Assembly (NCBI GenBank): GCA_031216915.1
Contig: CM062297.1
Location: 184,334,083 to 184,398,082, forward strand
Source: Pictodentalium vernedei
Lineage: Eukaryota > Mollusca > Scaphopoda > Dentaliida > Dentaliidae
Reading direction: 5' to 3'
Length of the DNA stretch: 64,000 bases
The notes below the pieces were generated by a model, which saw only the letters and a program-made list of their open reading frames with translations, had not been told where the DNA came from and did no database searches. Numbering within the stretch: the stretch's first letter is position 1; the number at the start of each line of letters is the position of its first letter. Of the stretch, positions 1-11,599 are shown in pieces. A program made the translations under genes and the position numbers.

Positions 1-827
1 TGACTGATCTTTGTGCTTATAAATCTCAGTTTAAATGATGCCAGACACATAAATATTAGTGAAATGGTGATTCTAAGGAGGATAGAGAAGGAGGAGAGGA
101 AAAGAATGTGTGACAGAATATTATCAGGGCTGTAACTTAAAATTTTTTTAAGGAAATTATGTTAAGTTACCTATTTTCAAGGCAGCAGCCATTTTGTTGT
201 CATTCTGATTATTTAGTTACACTGTTTTTTAAGTGTTTTCCTCTCTCCCTGTCCTTTAAGTTCCCCCTTGCTATTCTCCCATGCTTTTGGCATAGTTTTT
301 GTAATTATTATTACTAAATTTTCTTGGGAGTTTTAGCTGAATAACAGAATGAATTCTGTTCTTTCCCCATGTTTACGTCTTCACCTACGGGTGGTTAGGC
401 GTTGTGTTCTGCATCTACCATCTGATGTTCTGCAGTTTCTTCCCTGGAAGTCTCTGTTTTGCATCAGATAGTGTATTTTTGGTAACTGATTTCGGGCCTG
501 GGTGCCTGGAGTCTTATTTTAGTGTTTTTACACTCATTGTTTACATTTACAACAGCCCTCTGTGTGAGGGGGGGATTTCTAAAAAATAATATCTTGATGT
601 TATTTTAATCATAACTAGATACATTATTATTGTTCGTAAGTGTTGAATAAATTGTTTAAAATATTTTTAAAATTTTTGTCCACACTTAGGCTTGGGATCA
701 ATTGGGGCTCAACGTTACTTTTCAGAAACTTGGGCTGTTCTGAAAAAATATTTTTTCAAAATATTTTGATTTCAATTATTTTTTCTATATTAATGGATCA
801 TATTATTATTATGTATTTTGATTGCCA

Positions 828-3807
828 GGGGTTAGTGCGAGTACCAGGACTTGTTTTCTTTTCACATTGAAAGGATATTGATCAATTGTTTTAAGAGGAA
901 GTCTTCCTCTGACTTTATTATCATTCTATATGTGGTCAGTGTACTCGCATTAACTCCTGTTCTGTATCGTATGATTTCGATGACAATATGAGAAGCGTAT
1001 GTCACGGTATGTTGTTGGGGATTTGGACACTCCGGTCCTTTCCCCGCAGGGTCACTCTACTTTATCAATTTCTATTTCAGACGATCAAGATTAGGGTGAT
1101 GTATCTGTGATGTCTTCCAACAGTGTGCCTCCGTCGTCACAATTAATGAAGGGCTAGCGGAAAAGTGCTCATGTAAATACGCCAATTGCCTAAGAGGACC
1201 CTAGTAGGTTCGACGGCCTTTGACGTCCGCTAGCTCGCCCGGTGTAGCGTCCATTCACCGAATGGTTCGGCAGCCGGGTTCGTCCGTTGCGGTCTAGAAG
1301 GAATTTTGGGGTGATGCGAGCACTATAAATTAACCTAATGCACACCCAGTGACGGCGGATCGGAGGGAGAACGCAGGAAGCCTTTTAGTCCGGTTCATAG
1401 CTCGTTCCGGTCCATCCGGACGGCAAGCGAGAGAGGCCCCTCTCTCGTTCAACAACATCTGGCCCCAGATGTTGTGGTACAAATGTGTCGCAAGCGGAGC
1501 ATACGTCCGTCGCTCGGGACGCTCCGTTGTATAGGCAGTCCGCTGAGACTGCTAAGGCTTCCTCTTCTCGTCAGCGCACACGACCGCACCTTGGCTGCGT
1601 GACCGCCGATATATTACCAGCTTCGCCGATCAAGGATTCTTCGGCGACCAGGTCACACCATCCGGTAGCCAGGGACACGAGGCCTGCAGACTCCGGACGT
1701 TCGCATAGGAAGTGTGTGGGAGTCAACGTACACGGAGCTTCCGGCGGCAATGCATCGTAAGACCGCTACTGCACAGGCCTCGGGAACGGACGTGCTTTCC
1801 TTAATAGCACAGTTTATCGCAGCATCCCAGCATCAACTGAATCTGTCGCATATATTTTATCCGACGATGCTGGGTCGGGACGCTCCGCGGAAGCGGGTAC
1901 GGACGTCCGAAAGTTTCATCCGGTCCGACGGGATACCGAAAGGGATTCGGAGGATTTCGAGCTTTCCCTTTCGGAACAACATATGCTGTTGTGTATGTCA
2001 TCTGACTTGGTCTTCTACAGCTTCTTTCGTCGGACCAGAATGCTGCGATGCCGGATAAGAAACTGGTAGCGTCGGTGGACTTAGAAATTTTTGGTTCGGT
2101 TCAGGGACATCGTCCCTCAGTTCCGACATAGTCCAATAATGTCACACAAACTTTCGAATTATTGAACGACGCTATATATATTATTATTTTATGCTTGCTA
2201 ACCAAGCATTTCTGGTTTCTTGTTCGAAGAGTTATGGACATGTCTTTCAAAAGTGTGCCTCTGTCGTCATAGTTAATGAAGAGTTAGCGGCAATAAGTGC
2301 TCATGGAATATGTCTATCGCCTACGGAGTGACATTCGCTAGCTCACCCGGTGTAGCGTACATTCATCGAATGCTTCGGCTGCCGGGTTCGTCCGTTGCGG
2401 TCTAGGAAGGAGATTTGGGTGATGTGAGCACTTTAATTACTTTAGTACTCACCCAGTGACGGCAGATTGAGGACAGATCGGAGGAAGCCTGTTAGTCCGG
2501 TTCCTGGCTTGTCCAGGTCCGTCCGGGCTGTGAGCGAGAGAGGTCCCTCTCTTGCCCAACAACATAGGGGACCGCATGTTGTGGTTCAGATATTTTACAT
2601 TCGGAGCATATGTCCGTTGGTCGGGACGCTCCGTTATATTGACAGTCCGAGAGACTGTCTTTAATGCTTCCTCATCCTCACAGCAGGGCACACGACCGCA
2701 CATTGGCTACGTGACCTCGAGTATCCGATCAGTTTCGGCATTCAGTGATTCCACGGCGAATAGGTCGCGCCATCCGGTAGCCAAGGGACACGAGGCCTAT
2801 ACACTCCGTTCGCTCGCATATTGGTAGTATGCACGGGGTAACGATCACGGAGCTTCCAGCGGCAATGCATCGTAAGACCGCTTCTCCTCAGGCCTCAGTG
2901 ACGGACGTGCTATCCGAGTTAGCACAGTTGTTTCGCAGCATCCCAGCAATTGACAGTTTCTCAGTCGAATCAGGAATTATCCGACGGCGCTGGGTCGGTG
3001 CGGTCCGCGGTTGCATCAGGTACGGACGACCGAACGCTTTATAGGGTCCGACAGGATGGCGAAAGGGATTCGAAAGATTTCGAGTTTTCCCTTTAGTAGT
3101 ATCGGAAGATGCCTTTCATATCTTCTGGCATTATCTTCCAGTGATTATTATTTTGGACTTCATTGCTGCGATCTTGGATAAGAGACTTATAGCGTCATTG
3201 GACTCGGATTTTTCGATCGGTTCAGGGACATTGTCCCTGACTTACCGACGCAGTCCAATATTGTCATTACAACATGTGTTTTATTTTTTCGACGCTATAT
3301 ATATATATATATACAAGCCTGCTACTAAGCATGATACTTTAGTTTCTTGTCCGCGTTGCTCATTTCTGCCATTTTATCATTTATACAAATAGTTTATTTT
3401 GGCAGAGCAGGGCATACCGAGAGTTCATATGCGTCTAGACGGTGTGATTAAAGACTGCATATATTCTTTTTCGCCGTTTATGTCTTTTCCAATTTCAATG
3501 TTGGGAACGACATTATGTATAGTAGACTTAACTTAGACGCTTTATTATACGTAATCCGCCCTACTGAGGCGTTATCATTACGTCTTCAAGAAAAGATTTA
3601 CGGGATATTATTCTCAATGTAATTTCTTTTGAGGGCAGTAGTTTGTTCACGTATAACTCCGCCCTTCAGTGGCTGATTGAAGTTAGTTAGACGTGACGCA
3701 GCCCTAGCTACATCCACACGCGTGGATAGTAAGGTTAAGAACTCTCTCAGAGTCGCTTCGTTCTCGGAGGAGCTTCTCTTCGACGGCAACTTTTCGGCAA
3801 TCCATGA
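828..3807 (+). pseudogene. Degenerate DIRS gag (ORF1) of copy A, internally duplicated
   Basis: The region aligns with the intact gag of copy E (39564-41666) but is full of stops and frameshifts. The initiator ATG seen in E and F is TTG here (867-869). A gag segment of about 1.1 kb is present twice: the first copy starts near 1106 and the second near 2233. Each begins with the GTGTGCCTC motif and runs to the GTTTCTTGT motif. The two units have diverged clearly from each other, so the duplication predates the spread of copies A-D. The 3' end stops inside the gag C-terminal region, at the RT-deletion junction near 3807. Not expected to encode protein. Confidence 0.8.
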
Positions 3808-4440
3808 ATTGCTCGATTTACACGTTCTCTTGTCTATCTAGGGTTACAAGAGATTCAGACTGGGGCAAACATTCGGTGGTTGACTCAGAGAGTGCCGCCG
3901 CAGTTGCCGGACCCGAGTGTGGCTGTTATGACGGTTGCCAGTCAAACAGATTGGGATATAATACTGATCCCTACGGATTCGAAGTGCCAGGGTCTTTGGG
4001 TTCCGCAGTCTTTTAGCAATCAGTTTTCTTCCGCGGAATAATGTTTTTTAGGCTTGCTTTATGTCATTGCATGAACATTATTCAGAAACGCATGCCCAAA
4101 TTCCTGTCCTTTAATTCGACAGTAGTGGCGTATCTCCGGAACCAGGGAGGCACTCTTTCGTTTCCGTTATTCAATTTAATGGAAAGAATCCGTCTGTTGG
4201 TTATAGTACACCAAGTTCAGTTTTGGTCCGTCATATTCCGGGTCGTCTGATTGTTTTATCGGACTTCCGTTCTCTTACGGGTCGCTTGTTGCTGTCAGAA
4301 TGGACTCTCAACAAACAAGTATTCAATCAGATTTGCTATCTATGGGAGCGCCCAATGATGATTTATTTATGACACAGCTTGCTAATCAATTGCAGACGTA
4401 TGTGTTGGCTTGTCCGGATCTCTGAGCTAATATTGTTAAC
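3808..4440 (+). pseudogene. RNase H / Dam-like remnant of copy A, RT deleted
   Basis: Sequence matching the gag 3' region of E (~41367) jumps straight to sequence matching E from ~42663, the start of the RNase H region. About 1.3 kb holding the whole reverse transcriptase is missing. The remaining segment resembles the E RNase H DNA, including the TGACGG(A/T)TGCCAGTCAAACAG region, but has frameshifts and stops. The same junction occurs in B, C and D, so the deletion was inherited by the whole subfamily. Confidence 0.8.
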
Positions 4441-4639
4441 GCTCTATTGATCTATAGGACGAAATGATAGGATACGCATATCCTCCGGTGCTGTTGTTTT
4501 AGCAGGTATTGCTAAGATAAACAACCACAATACTTTTCTGTTGATAGCATCTCTGTCTTCACAGAGATCATGAGTAATTTACTCTCTTGTCTACTGTGGG
4601 TTTTAACGTGAAATCTTCCTCTATGTGAGGATCTTTTTC

Positions 4640-5690
4640 ACTGGGTAAATTGTGTCATCTTTATCACAACCAGCAAGGTCGCAACCTTCATGTATTCCGT
4701 TGTGTGGTCCGTATTGCATTGTAAGCACTGTACTGGACGAGCTTTGGACGCGATTTCTTACTATAGGAGATCCTCTTCTTCGCTATTCTATGCGGCTAAA
4801 GTGGAGGCTCTTCCGTCGTGGTGTAGGGATCATTATGTTCATATTGTTGATCCCTCCCTACTACTCATTGCTATTTTTTAGTATACTTGTTTCACAAGAT
4901 CTACTGCAGCCTGTTATTATTTAGGTTATAGGTTTATGTTACCTCATACCTATGCACTCTACGATAGTTTACAATTGAGTCCTTTGTCTCTTTATCTAAG
5001 TCAGTTAGTAACTTTTTGATAAATAGACTTAGAATCTTTAGATTAAATTCCTATACGGATTTTAACTTCGGTTCTTATTTAGCTAAGTAATCATTTGAGC
5101 CTCTGGAAACAGTAGTTTTCAAATTCTGACCTTTTAGACAGTAATTCTGTTGGTTTCTCTTTTACTGTAGAGTCAGTGAGTTTCATGCACTATCGATGGA
5201 TGATTTTCACTTTCATAGTTTCGGAATCAATACTTCCGTTACTATTTAGGTTGGATTGTTGCATAAGAGTTAGGCTCCTATTATCCGGAACCTATTATTT
5301 TAAGGTCCTTCCGTCTTCATATGGGCATAGGCCTTTACTCTTTCCGGGTACAGTTTATGTATTTATAAACAGATATCTGTTTATTACAAAGGGCGTAAGC
5401 TTCTTCTGTCTTTGATGTCTAGTAGAAGGACGTTACGCTCCATTTTATTGTTAATGGATTCTATTAACTATCGGTACTGCTTATGGTATATCATTGACTT
5501 AGCAGTTGTGCTTAAGATTTCGGCTCATGAAGTAAGAGTTCTTCTACTTCTTGGGCTTACATTAATAGTGTCGCTATTATAGATTTTTGAAGGCCGCTCA
5601 TTGCGCTCAGCCATCCACATTCATGAATTTTATCTCAGAAATATCGAGTCCATTTCTGGAGGCCTCTATTGTTAAGTCTATTATCTACTG
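4640..5690 (+). pseudogene. Tyrosine recombinase remnant of copy A
   Basis: Nucleotide similarity to the E recombinase gene (43540-44609) extends over its whole length, including the stretches encoding the catalytic Arg region (near 5165) and the HxxR region (near 5525). Multiple stops and small indels prevent translation. The similarity ends at the same stop-codon neighbourhood as E, followed by the conserved GCTGCCCTCTTCGCTCTGGG 3' region. Confidence 0.75.
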
Positions 5691-6303
5691 CTCAGAATGT
5701 CATTCACTTAACAGTTGCTACTATAGCTAGGTAGGCTGTCTGTTTCGGCAGTGTCTCCGTTCGGCTGCCCTCTTCGCTCTGGGCTATTTGACCCAGGGCA
5801 AGAAAAAGGGGGGGGGGGGGGGGGGGGGGGAGGTTGTTCCCTTGGGTCACCTGTTTTACTATGAAAACAAGGGGATACCTCCTCCGGAGTTAGTAATTCT
5901 GAGCTGTTATTGGGATGGTTGTTTAGTGAGAAGTTTAGGTTTTTAAATTCATTCAAGTCTTAGTTTTTAAAGTATAGCTTTTGAATATTGCATATGTCAA
6001 CGGACATGATTATGCAATCCTCAGACACTTTTAGGAGTATAAGAGTCTCTATTCTAGACTTACTTTATTTATTGGCTTACTTTAAAAATTATTAGTATAA
6101 GGATTATATTGGATATTAATAGAGTACATGGATGTATGAAGCTCAATTTTGGAAGGTGTTGTATCTTTCTAATTTATCATAAATAAGAAAGATACATGTA
6201 AGGCCTATTACTTCTTTTTCCCTACAGGGGATGACTCTATTTTATTTTATTGAGCGTATTCCATTTTGCTCTATGTCCTTGGCCCTCCAGCCTTTTTACT
6301 ATT

Positions 6304-6392
6304 CAGCTATGTCTGGGTCATTGGTACAGTATAAAAATGTTAAAAAATTTATAGTAATTTATATATTTTTTATACTTACCAATGACCCAGAC
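6304..6392. repeat. Internal complementary region (ICR) of copy A
   Basis: The left half is the reverse complement of the element's left terminus (GGTACAGTATAAAAAT) and the right half is the reverse complement of the right terminus (ATTTTTTATACTTACC). Together they reproduce the joined right-left circle junction, as in canonical DIRS elements. Confidence 0.9.
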
Positions 6393-6465
6393 GGGGATGG
6401 CCCTCCCAGGAGTTGGGAACTCTTGCCTCCCCGCTGAGTACATAGCGCTTACCAGGCACTGGTTA

Positions 6466-6693
6466 TTAGAATGATTAATGGCGCCAATTTCGGAACGTCC
6501 TTGACACTGCGCATGCGCAGTAGGGGCGAAGTGTGGAGGGCCTTTCAGGACATGTTTTCTTTAGTTTTAGATGCAAATTTTGGGGATTGGGGGGCAAAAT
6601 TTGTGTTTGGCCCTATATTTTAAGAGTTAGCACCAGCTATGTCTGGGTCATTGGTAAGTATAAAAAATATATAAATTATATAAATTTTTTAAC
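6466..6693. repeat. Right inverted terminal repeat of copy A
   Basis: This is the reverse complement of the family's left terminus plus a ~28-bp extension ending TTTTTTAAC. It contains the 16-bp palindrome ACTGCGCATGCGCAGT. Confidence 0.9.
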
Positions 6694-7719
6694 TTTCAAG
6701 ATGTCTTGAGTTTTTACACTGTAGCCCCGAATGAATAATATTATCCCTTTATCCAAGGAATCGTCTGGTTGTGCCCTCGTAATATACAAATTCAGCAGTT
6801 GAAAAAATTAATCTTAAAAATTTCAACAAAACTATATCATGTAATCCCTCATTGAAACGAGCTCATTGAGCTCATTCCATTGAGGGGTCACATGATATAG
6901 TTTTGTTGAAATCTTTGGAGAAAATCTGATAAACTAATATTGAAAATAATAAATTTTGATATCGTCTGTGTCGGATAAAGGTTTTTCGAATCGCATCATC
7001 AAGACATGCTAATTCGTTCCGACTGTGATGCCTCAGGTCTCGATTGTGCTACTTGAGTTCATATATCTGAACAGTTTTCGATATACCGGAATACCGTGGT
7101 ATTTTTTCGAAAACCGATACCGGTATTCAGTTTTGAATATCGTGCAGCTCTATTGAAAAGTTTGATTGAAAATTTCTGGTTTCTGAAAATACGAAGGTGT
7201 TGAAATGAATGAAACGATCACATGCATTTGTGTATACAAGCCTCTGAGTGAAAATATCACTGTTTGGGATATATTTCTAACTATGAGTACACATGCATTG
7301 AATAACTCATTCAGATCTCTTTCTAAAGATTTTGTCACATAGTTCAAAGTTTGTACTATACTCTACATCTCCTGCTTCATATTTTAATATAAAAATTTAA
7401 AAAAAATGCATCACTCTAGCCTATGACATCAGTTCAGCTATCTGAACGTAGTGGCGACCCCTCTGAACTAAACATGTATACAACATGTGACACTCATGGC
7501 TGGCTAGCCATGGCTATGTTCTTAATAATTCATAGTCCCGACGGAAATGAAAAATAAAAATAAAATTCTCTCTCCATCACTGATTTGAAAAATAAAATTC
7601 TCTGAGAATCAAACCTTTTTTTGGGGCCTTATACAGGGCCTTTTTCTACTGAAGTGATAATGCCATGTCTCCTTAAACTTTTTAAATTTATGTATGTGTA
7701 TATTTTTTGTATTTTATAG
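6694..7719. other. Non-coding host sequence with one hairpin
   Basis: AT-rich sequence between copy A and the small host exon. It holds the hairpin at 6820-6912 and a diverged stretch rich in GGTATT/CCGGTAT motifs near 7080-7140 that may be an old repeat. I see no coding exon here. Confidence 0.5.
6820..6912. repeat. Palindromic hairpin (MITE-like)
   Basis: Arms starting ATTTCAACAAAACTATATCA pair with the right arm ending TGATATAGTTTTGTTGAAAT. The loop-proximal core contains CATTGAAACGAGCTC and GAGCTCATTCCATTGAG, which is shared with hairpins at 27597-27702 and inside 54930-56000. Confidence 0.8.
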
Positions 7720-7842
7720 AGATGGCAGATTGGAAGATAGTAGTAAGAAACTGTATAAGGATGTTGAACAGCTTGAAAATGCATTGTATCTTCATAACCG
7801 GTTTCAAGAGAAAGAGAAGTCTTCAGTGAAAGGAATGTTGAG
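7720..7842 (+). CDS. Putative small host exon, coiled-coil-like
   Basis: An open stretch of 40 codons plus split codons is preceded by a pyrimidine-rich tract ending ATTTTATAG (acceptor AG at 7718-7719) and followed by GTAATA (donor at 7843). The peptide contains KKLYKDVEQLENALYLHNRF, charged and heptad-like, typical of a coiled coil. It starts with the third base of a codon and ends after two bases of one (phase 2). The large SAM exon at 18550 also starts in phase 2, so the two could be consecutive exons joined by an AGA codon. It is short, so the call rests on splice sites, phase and codon content. An isolated open stretch by chance remains possible. Confidence 0.5.
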
Positions 7843-8157
7843 GTAATATTGTACATAGCTCCACATAAGATGAGTAGATTCATTAACCCAGACCCAAAGA
7901 TCATGGTGGTGATGGGGTACAGTGAAAACTAGAAGTCCTGTCACGACTAGTGCAAAAAAAACGCCTGTTAGTTAATGCGCTAACGCAAAACAATTAAGTA
8001 AACAAAGTTAAACATGTGATAACTCCTGCGCTATGTAACACAGAATGTAGTGCGCTTCTCACAAAGTCAACATCTTTGGTCTCTGATGTATACACTGTAT
8101 CATTAGGAAAAGAAATGTGTTGTCACTGGACTCGGACATTCATCAATATCAACCCTG

Positions 8158-8270
8158 TGCTTCATTTATTAAAATTTTGCTGATGATGGTTTTTATTACC
8201 TGTTAAACGCATGCGTGGACATCACTGCCCATGCATGGATTATGATCAGTCCATGGCGACTGTACTGTAC
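8158..8270. repeat. Dispersed repeat, copy 1
   Basis: Resembles 18281-18392 over its length (GCTTCATT, GCTGATGATG, TGGACATCACT, GCGACTGTACTGTA). The two copies are diverged. The family was not recognised. Confidence 0.6.
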
Positions 8271-8816
8271 CATAGCCACCCATTTGTATGATCGACTGTG
8301 CGTGAGACAAAAGTCCCAAGTATCATAAGAAAGTGCATGATTACTAGCAAGAGGAAATTGATATATAAGATGCCAGTTCCGATAAAAGCGTCCAGTCTTG
8401 AAAGCTAATTGTGGAAGTGTAACACTCCCCTAAACCCACTCCACCACATGTAAAGTCTACTAATGAGTTTTGTGTTTTTATTGTTTTTTTGGGAGTTGAA
8501 CTGGTAGACTGCTGGAAGCCCATATTTGGGGTTTATACCATCTACAGGTACCGCAACATGAACGCTTCTTACTTGGTGGATGTGCTTTATATTATCTTTA
8601 ACTGGTAGAGTGCTAGAAGCCGCTATCAGGGCTCTACTGAAAAGTGCTGAAAGCCACGAAAAGTTCTGAAAGCCACTTTAGTGGCTTTATACTGTGTGCA
8701 TTAGCTTGTCATTAGCACAGTAGTAGATAAAGAAATGTTCATATAAAACTCAGGGATGAGACTTTTCAGTTTTTTATTGGATTTCAGTCTTTTTCGAATT
8801 TTTAAACAAATTTTCA

Positions 8817-8875
8817 TTTCTTTGAATTTACATGAAAATGGTCTTTCAGACCATTTTCACGTGAATTCAAAGAAA
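8817..8875. repeat. Short hairpin
   Basis: The arms TTTCTTTGAATTTACATGAA and TTCACGTGAATTCAAAGAAA are complementary with two mismatches around a short loop. Confidence 0.75.
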
Positions 8876-9607
8876 CAAAAGGTCCCATCAAAGCATTATT
8901 CCAACTAGTTATCATATAATTGGGGGCAAAATAGATGATTTTCATACATTTCCATTCATTTGTTACGATGTGGAAATATTAATGATGTGGGTAACAGAAA
9001 GAAATCTGAGAATCAGCAATATTAAATAACTATGAATTTATTTTTCTGAAATTTAATTAAAAAAAAATATGTATAAAGAAAATCATACAAAGATCTTTTA
9101 CACTAATTGGTTTACAGAAAATAAAAACAGTGATACTTGTCAATTATTGAATTAGTCCAAAATACAGTTTGACAGATTCCAGTAATCCAGTGGTGAAGAA
9201 TCTTGTGAAAAAATTTTCCTGCTGGCAGTATTAAATCCAAGAATGTGTCTTCAGAAACAGTATTCCGTAGATTTGTAATAAAATGTTCACTTAGAAATTT
9301 CAACAGTCTCCAATAAAATATAATAAAATGCTCAGAAAAATTCAAATGAAGTAAAAATCCATCAAGTATTGGCTCCACAGATAATTTAAAAAATAATCCA
9401 GTAGAATCCTGCCTTTTCACAAAAATATATTCTGTTTCACAGAAAGTATAAATTCTCTTTTACAAGATGAATAAATTCTCTTCAAAATTCTCTCTTGGAA
9501 TCACTTTTCCAAATTCACAAAGAAGCACTGCTTCTATAATAAATGCACTGTTCTGCAATGATAATAATCTCCAATGTCTTTCTAAAATGAGTTTATCTGC
9601 AATGGGT

Positions 9608-9965
9608 GGGGGCGCGGTGGCTCAGTTGGAAGAGGTGCAGGCTGCAAGCTGAGAGGTCCTCGGTTCGAATCCCACCTGCCGCAACCGCATTGTGTCCTTG
9701 GGCAAGACACTTCACCCCCATTGCCCACGTGGGGGCACGGTGACGCTGTGTACTGAGGCGTACTGCACGTCGTCGATGGTGCACCTGTCTTCAACCAATG
9801 TTAACCCTGCCTGTGTGGGGTTGGTATGTTGGGGAGCTGACAGTTCCTCGCCGTTGCTCGGTGGTTCTCTCCGGGTACTCCGGCTTCCTCCACCCGTAAA
9901 ACTGTCACGGTCATGGTTAGCCATTGTGCAGAAATATGTGACCTTAAACACCAATACATAAATAA
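9608..9965 (+). mobile_element. tRNA-derived SINE with target-site duplications
   Basis: The head is tRNA-like, with a box A-type GTGGCTCAGTTGG near 9616 and a box B GGTTCGAATCC at 9662-9672. The body contains CTTGGGCAAGACACTT, a motif I know from V-type SINEs, and CTCTCCGGGTACTCCGG, known from metazoan SINE central domains. It ends in an A/T-rich ATAAATAA tail. Flanks ATCTGCAATGGGT (9595-9607) and ATCTGAAATGGGT (9966-9978) match at 12 of 13 bases, a typical LINE-mediated target-site duplication. Not a functional tRNA gene. Confidence 0.88.
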
Positions 9966-10550
9966 ATCTGAAATGGGTTTTTCTGAAAAAAAAGAGTTTT
10001 TGAATTCTGTTGACAAACCTTTAAATAGTACTCAGATAGAATGTCCCAGAAGATGAAGTTTCTCCAAAGTTCTGTTTTCTAACAGTTTCTAGGTGATTCT
10101 GTCTTAATTCGTGTAAACAAGGTCCTTGACCTACTTAAACAATTAAACAATCAACAGCTATATGTACAATGATTTAAAAATAGATTATGTGTAACAAAGA
10201 TGTAAACATGCACTTAAAGGTCATTTAGTGCAAATGAGTCACACCAGCTAGAATCTGCTTTCAAAAAACATCAATTGTGTAGAATTATCAACTAAGGACA
10301 TATCAATCTTGATATAATCTGGGGGCTATGACATCATGCAAGCACGATTTCAGTTTATTTTCAGTTTTTTTTATTAGTCTAAAGTCTCATGCTTGAAAAC
10401 TGTATTGTTACAATTTATTGGAGAGTGCCAACTGGCACTCTTCAATAAATAGTAACAAAACAATTATTGATGAACAAAAATTTATTATACTAAGGCTCCT
10501 CTTGCTGGGAGCTTTGTCAGGGCACGATTTAACTGAATTTGCATAGCAAT
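9966..10550. other. Non-coding sequence left of copy B
   Basis: AT-rich and without genes. It contains the second SINE target duplication and a hairpin at 10405-10458. Confidence 0.5.
10405..10458. repeat. Short hairpin
   Basis: The left arm TTGTTACAATTTATTGGAGA pairs with the right arm ending AATAAATAGTAACAA. The centre is AGAGTGCCA-ACTGGCACTCT. Confidence 0.75.
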
Positions 10551-10753
10551 ATTTTTATACTGTACCAATGACCCAGACATAGCTGGTGCTAACTCTTAAA
10601 ATATAGGGCCAAACACAAATTTTGCCCCCCAATCCCCAAAATTTGCATCTAAAACTAAAGAAAACATGTCCTGAGAGGCCCTCCACACTTCGCCCCTACT
10701 GCGCATGCGCAGTGTCAAGGACGTTCCGAAATTGGCGCCATTTATCATTCTAA
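10551..10753. repeat. Left inverted terminal repeat of copy B
   Basis: Reverse-complementary to 17322-17550, apart from the right-side extension. It contains the ACTGCGCATGCGCAGT palindrome near 10700 and the variant GTCCTGAGAGGCC, which is mirrored exactly in the right repeat. Confidence 0.92.
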
Positions 10754-11599
10754 GTTTGGCCCTTCATCAGTTAACATCTGACTGATCTTTGTGCTTTTAA
10801 ATCTCAGTTTAAATGATGCCAGACACATAAATATTAGTGAAATGGTGATTCTAAGGAGGATAGAAAAGGAGGAGAGGAAAAGAATGTGTGACAGAATATT
10901 ATCAGGGCTGTAACTTAAAATTTTTTAATGAAATTATGTTAAGTTACCTATTTTCAAGGCAGCAGCCATTTTGTTGTCATTCTGTTTATTTAGTTACACT
11001 GTTTTTACAAGTGTTTTTCCTCTCTCCCTGTCCTTTAAGTTCCCCCTTGCTATTCTCCCATGCTTTTGGCATAATTTCTGTAATTATTATTACTAAAATT
11101 TCTTGGGAGTTTAGCTGAATAACAGAATGAATTCTGTTCTTTCCCCATGTTTACGTCTTCACCTACGGGTGGTTAGGCGTTGTGTTCTGCATCTACCATC
11201 TGATGTTCTGCAGTTTCTTCCCTGGAAGTCTCTGTTTTGCATCAGATGGTGTATTTTTGGTAACTGATTTCGGGCCTGGGTGCCTGGAGTCTTATTTTAG
11301 TGTTTTTACACTCATTGTTTACATTTACAACAGCCCTCTGTGTGAGGGGGGGATTTCTAAATAATAATATCTTTATGTTATTTCAATCATAACTAGATAC
11401 ATTATTATTGTTCGTAAGTGTTGAATAAATTGTTTAAAATATTTTTAAAATTTTTGTCCACACTTAGGCTTGGGATCCATTGGGGCTCAACGTTACTTTT
11501 CAGAAACTTGGGCTGTTCTGAAAAAATATTTTTTCAAAATATTTTGATTTCAATTATTTTTTCTATATTAATGGATCATATTATTATGTATTTTGATTG

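Larger units (their letters stand above)
1..6693 (+). mobile_element. DIRS-type element copy A (non-autonomous, left end outside window)
   Basis: Base 1 aligns with base 10779 of copy B, so about 228 bp, including the left inverted repeat, lie outside the window. The order is leader (1-~830), degenerate gag with an internal duplication (~828-3807), RNase H remnant without RT (3808-~4440), recombinase remnant (~4640-5690), a 23-base poly-G run (5808-5830), the ICR (6304-6392) and the right inverted repeat ending in AAC at 6693. No frame is translatable. It differs from B, C and D by lacking a ~220-bp E-like gag segment, so it is a sister lineage. The right flank begins TTTCAAG. Confidence 0.9.
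7843..9607. other. Putative intron sequence, no genes seen
   Basis: AT-rich non-coding sequence. It holds a dispersed repeat (8158-8270), two imperfect copies of an AACTGGTAGA(C/G)TGCT motif near 8500 and 8600, and a hairpin (8817-8875). A 102-codon minus-strand open frame at 9112-9420 has no recognisable domain and an AT-rich composition, and I do not call it a gene. Confidence 0.5.

Noticed and set aside
9112-9420. 102-codon minus-strand frame
   Set aside because: AT-rich, no domain, no splice or promoter support.
9608-9680. Possible tRNA gene
   Set aside because: Box A and B are present, but the sequence continues as a SINE body with tail and target duplications, and the cloverleaf is imperfect.
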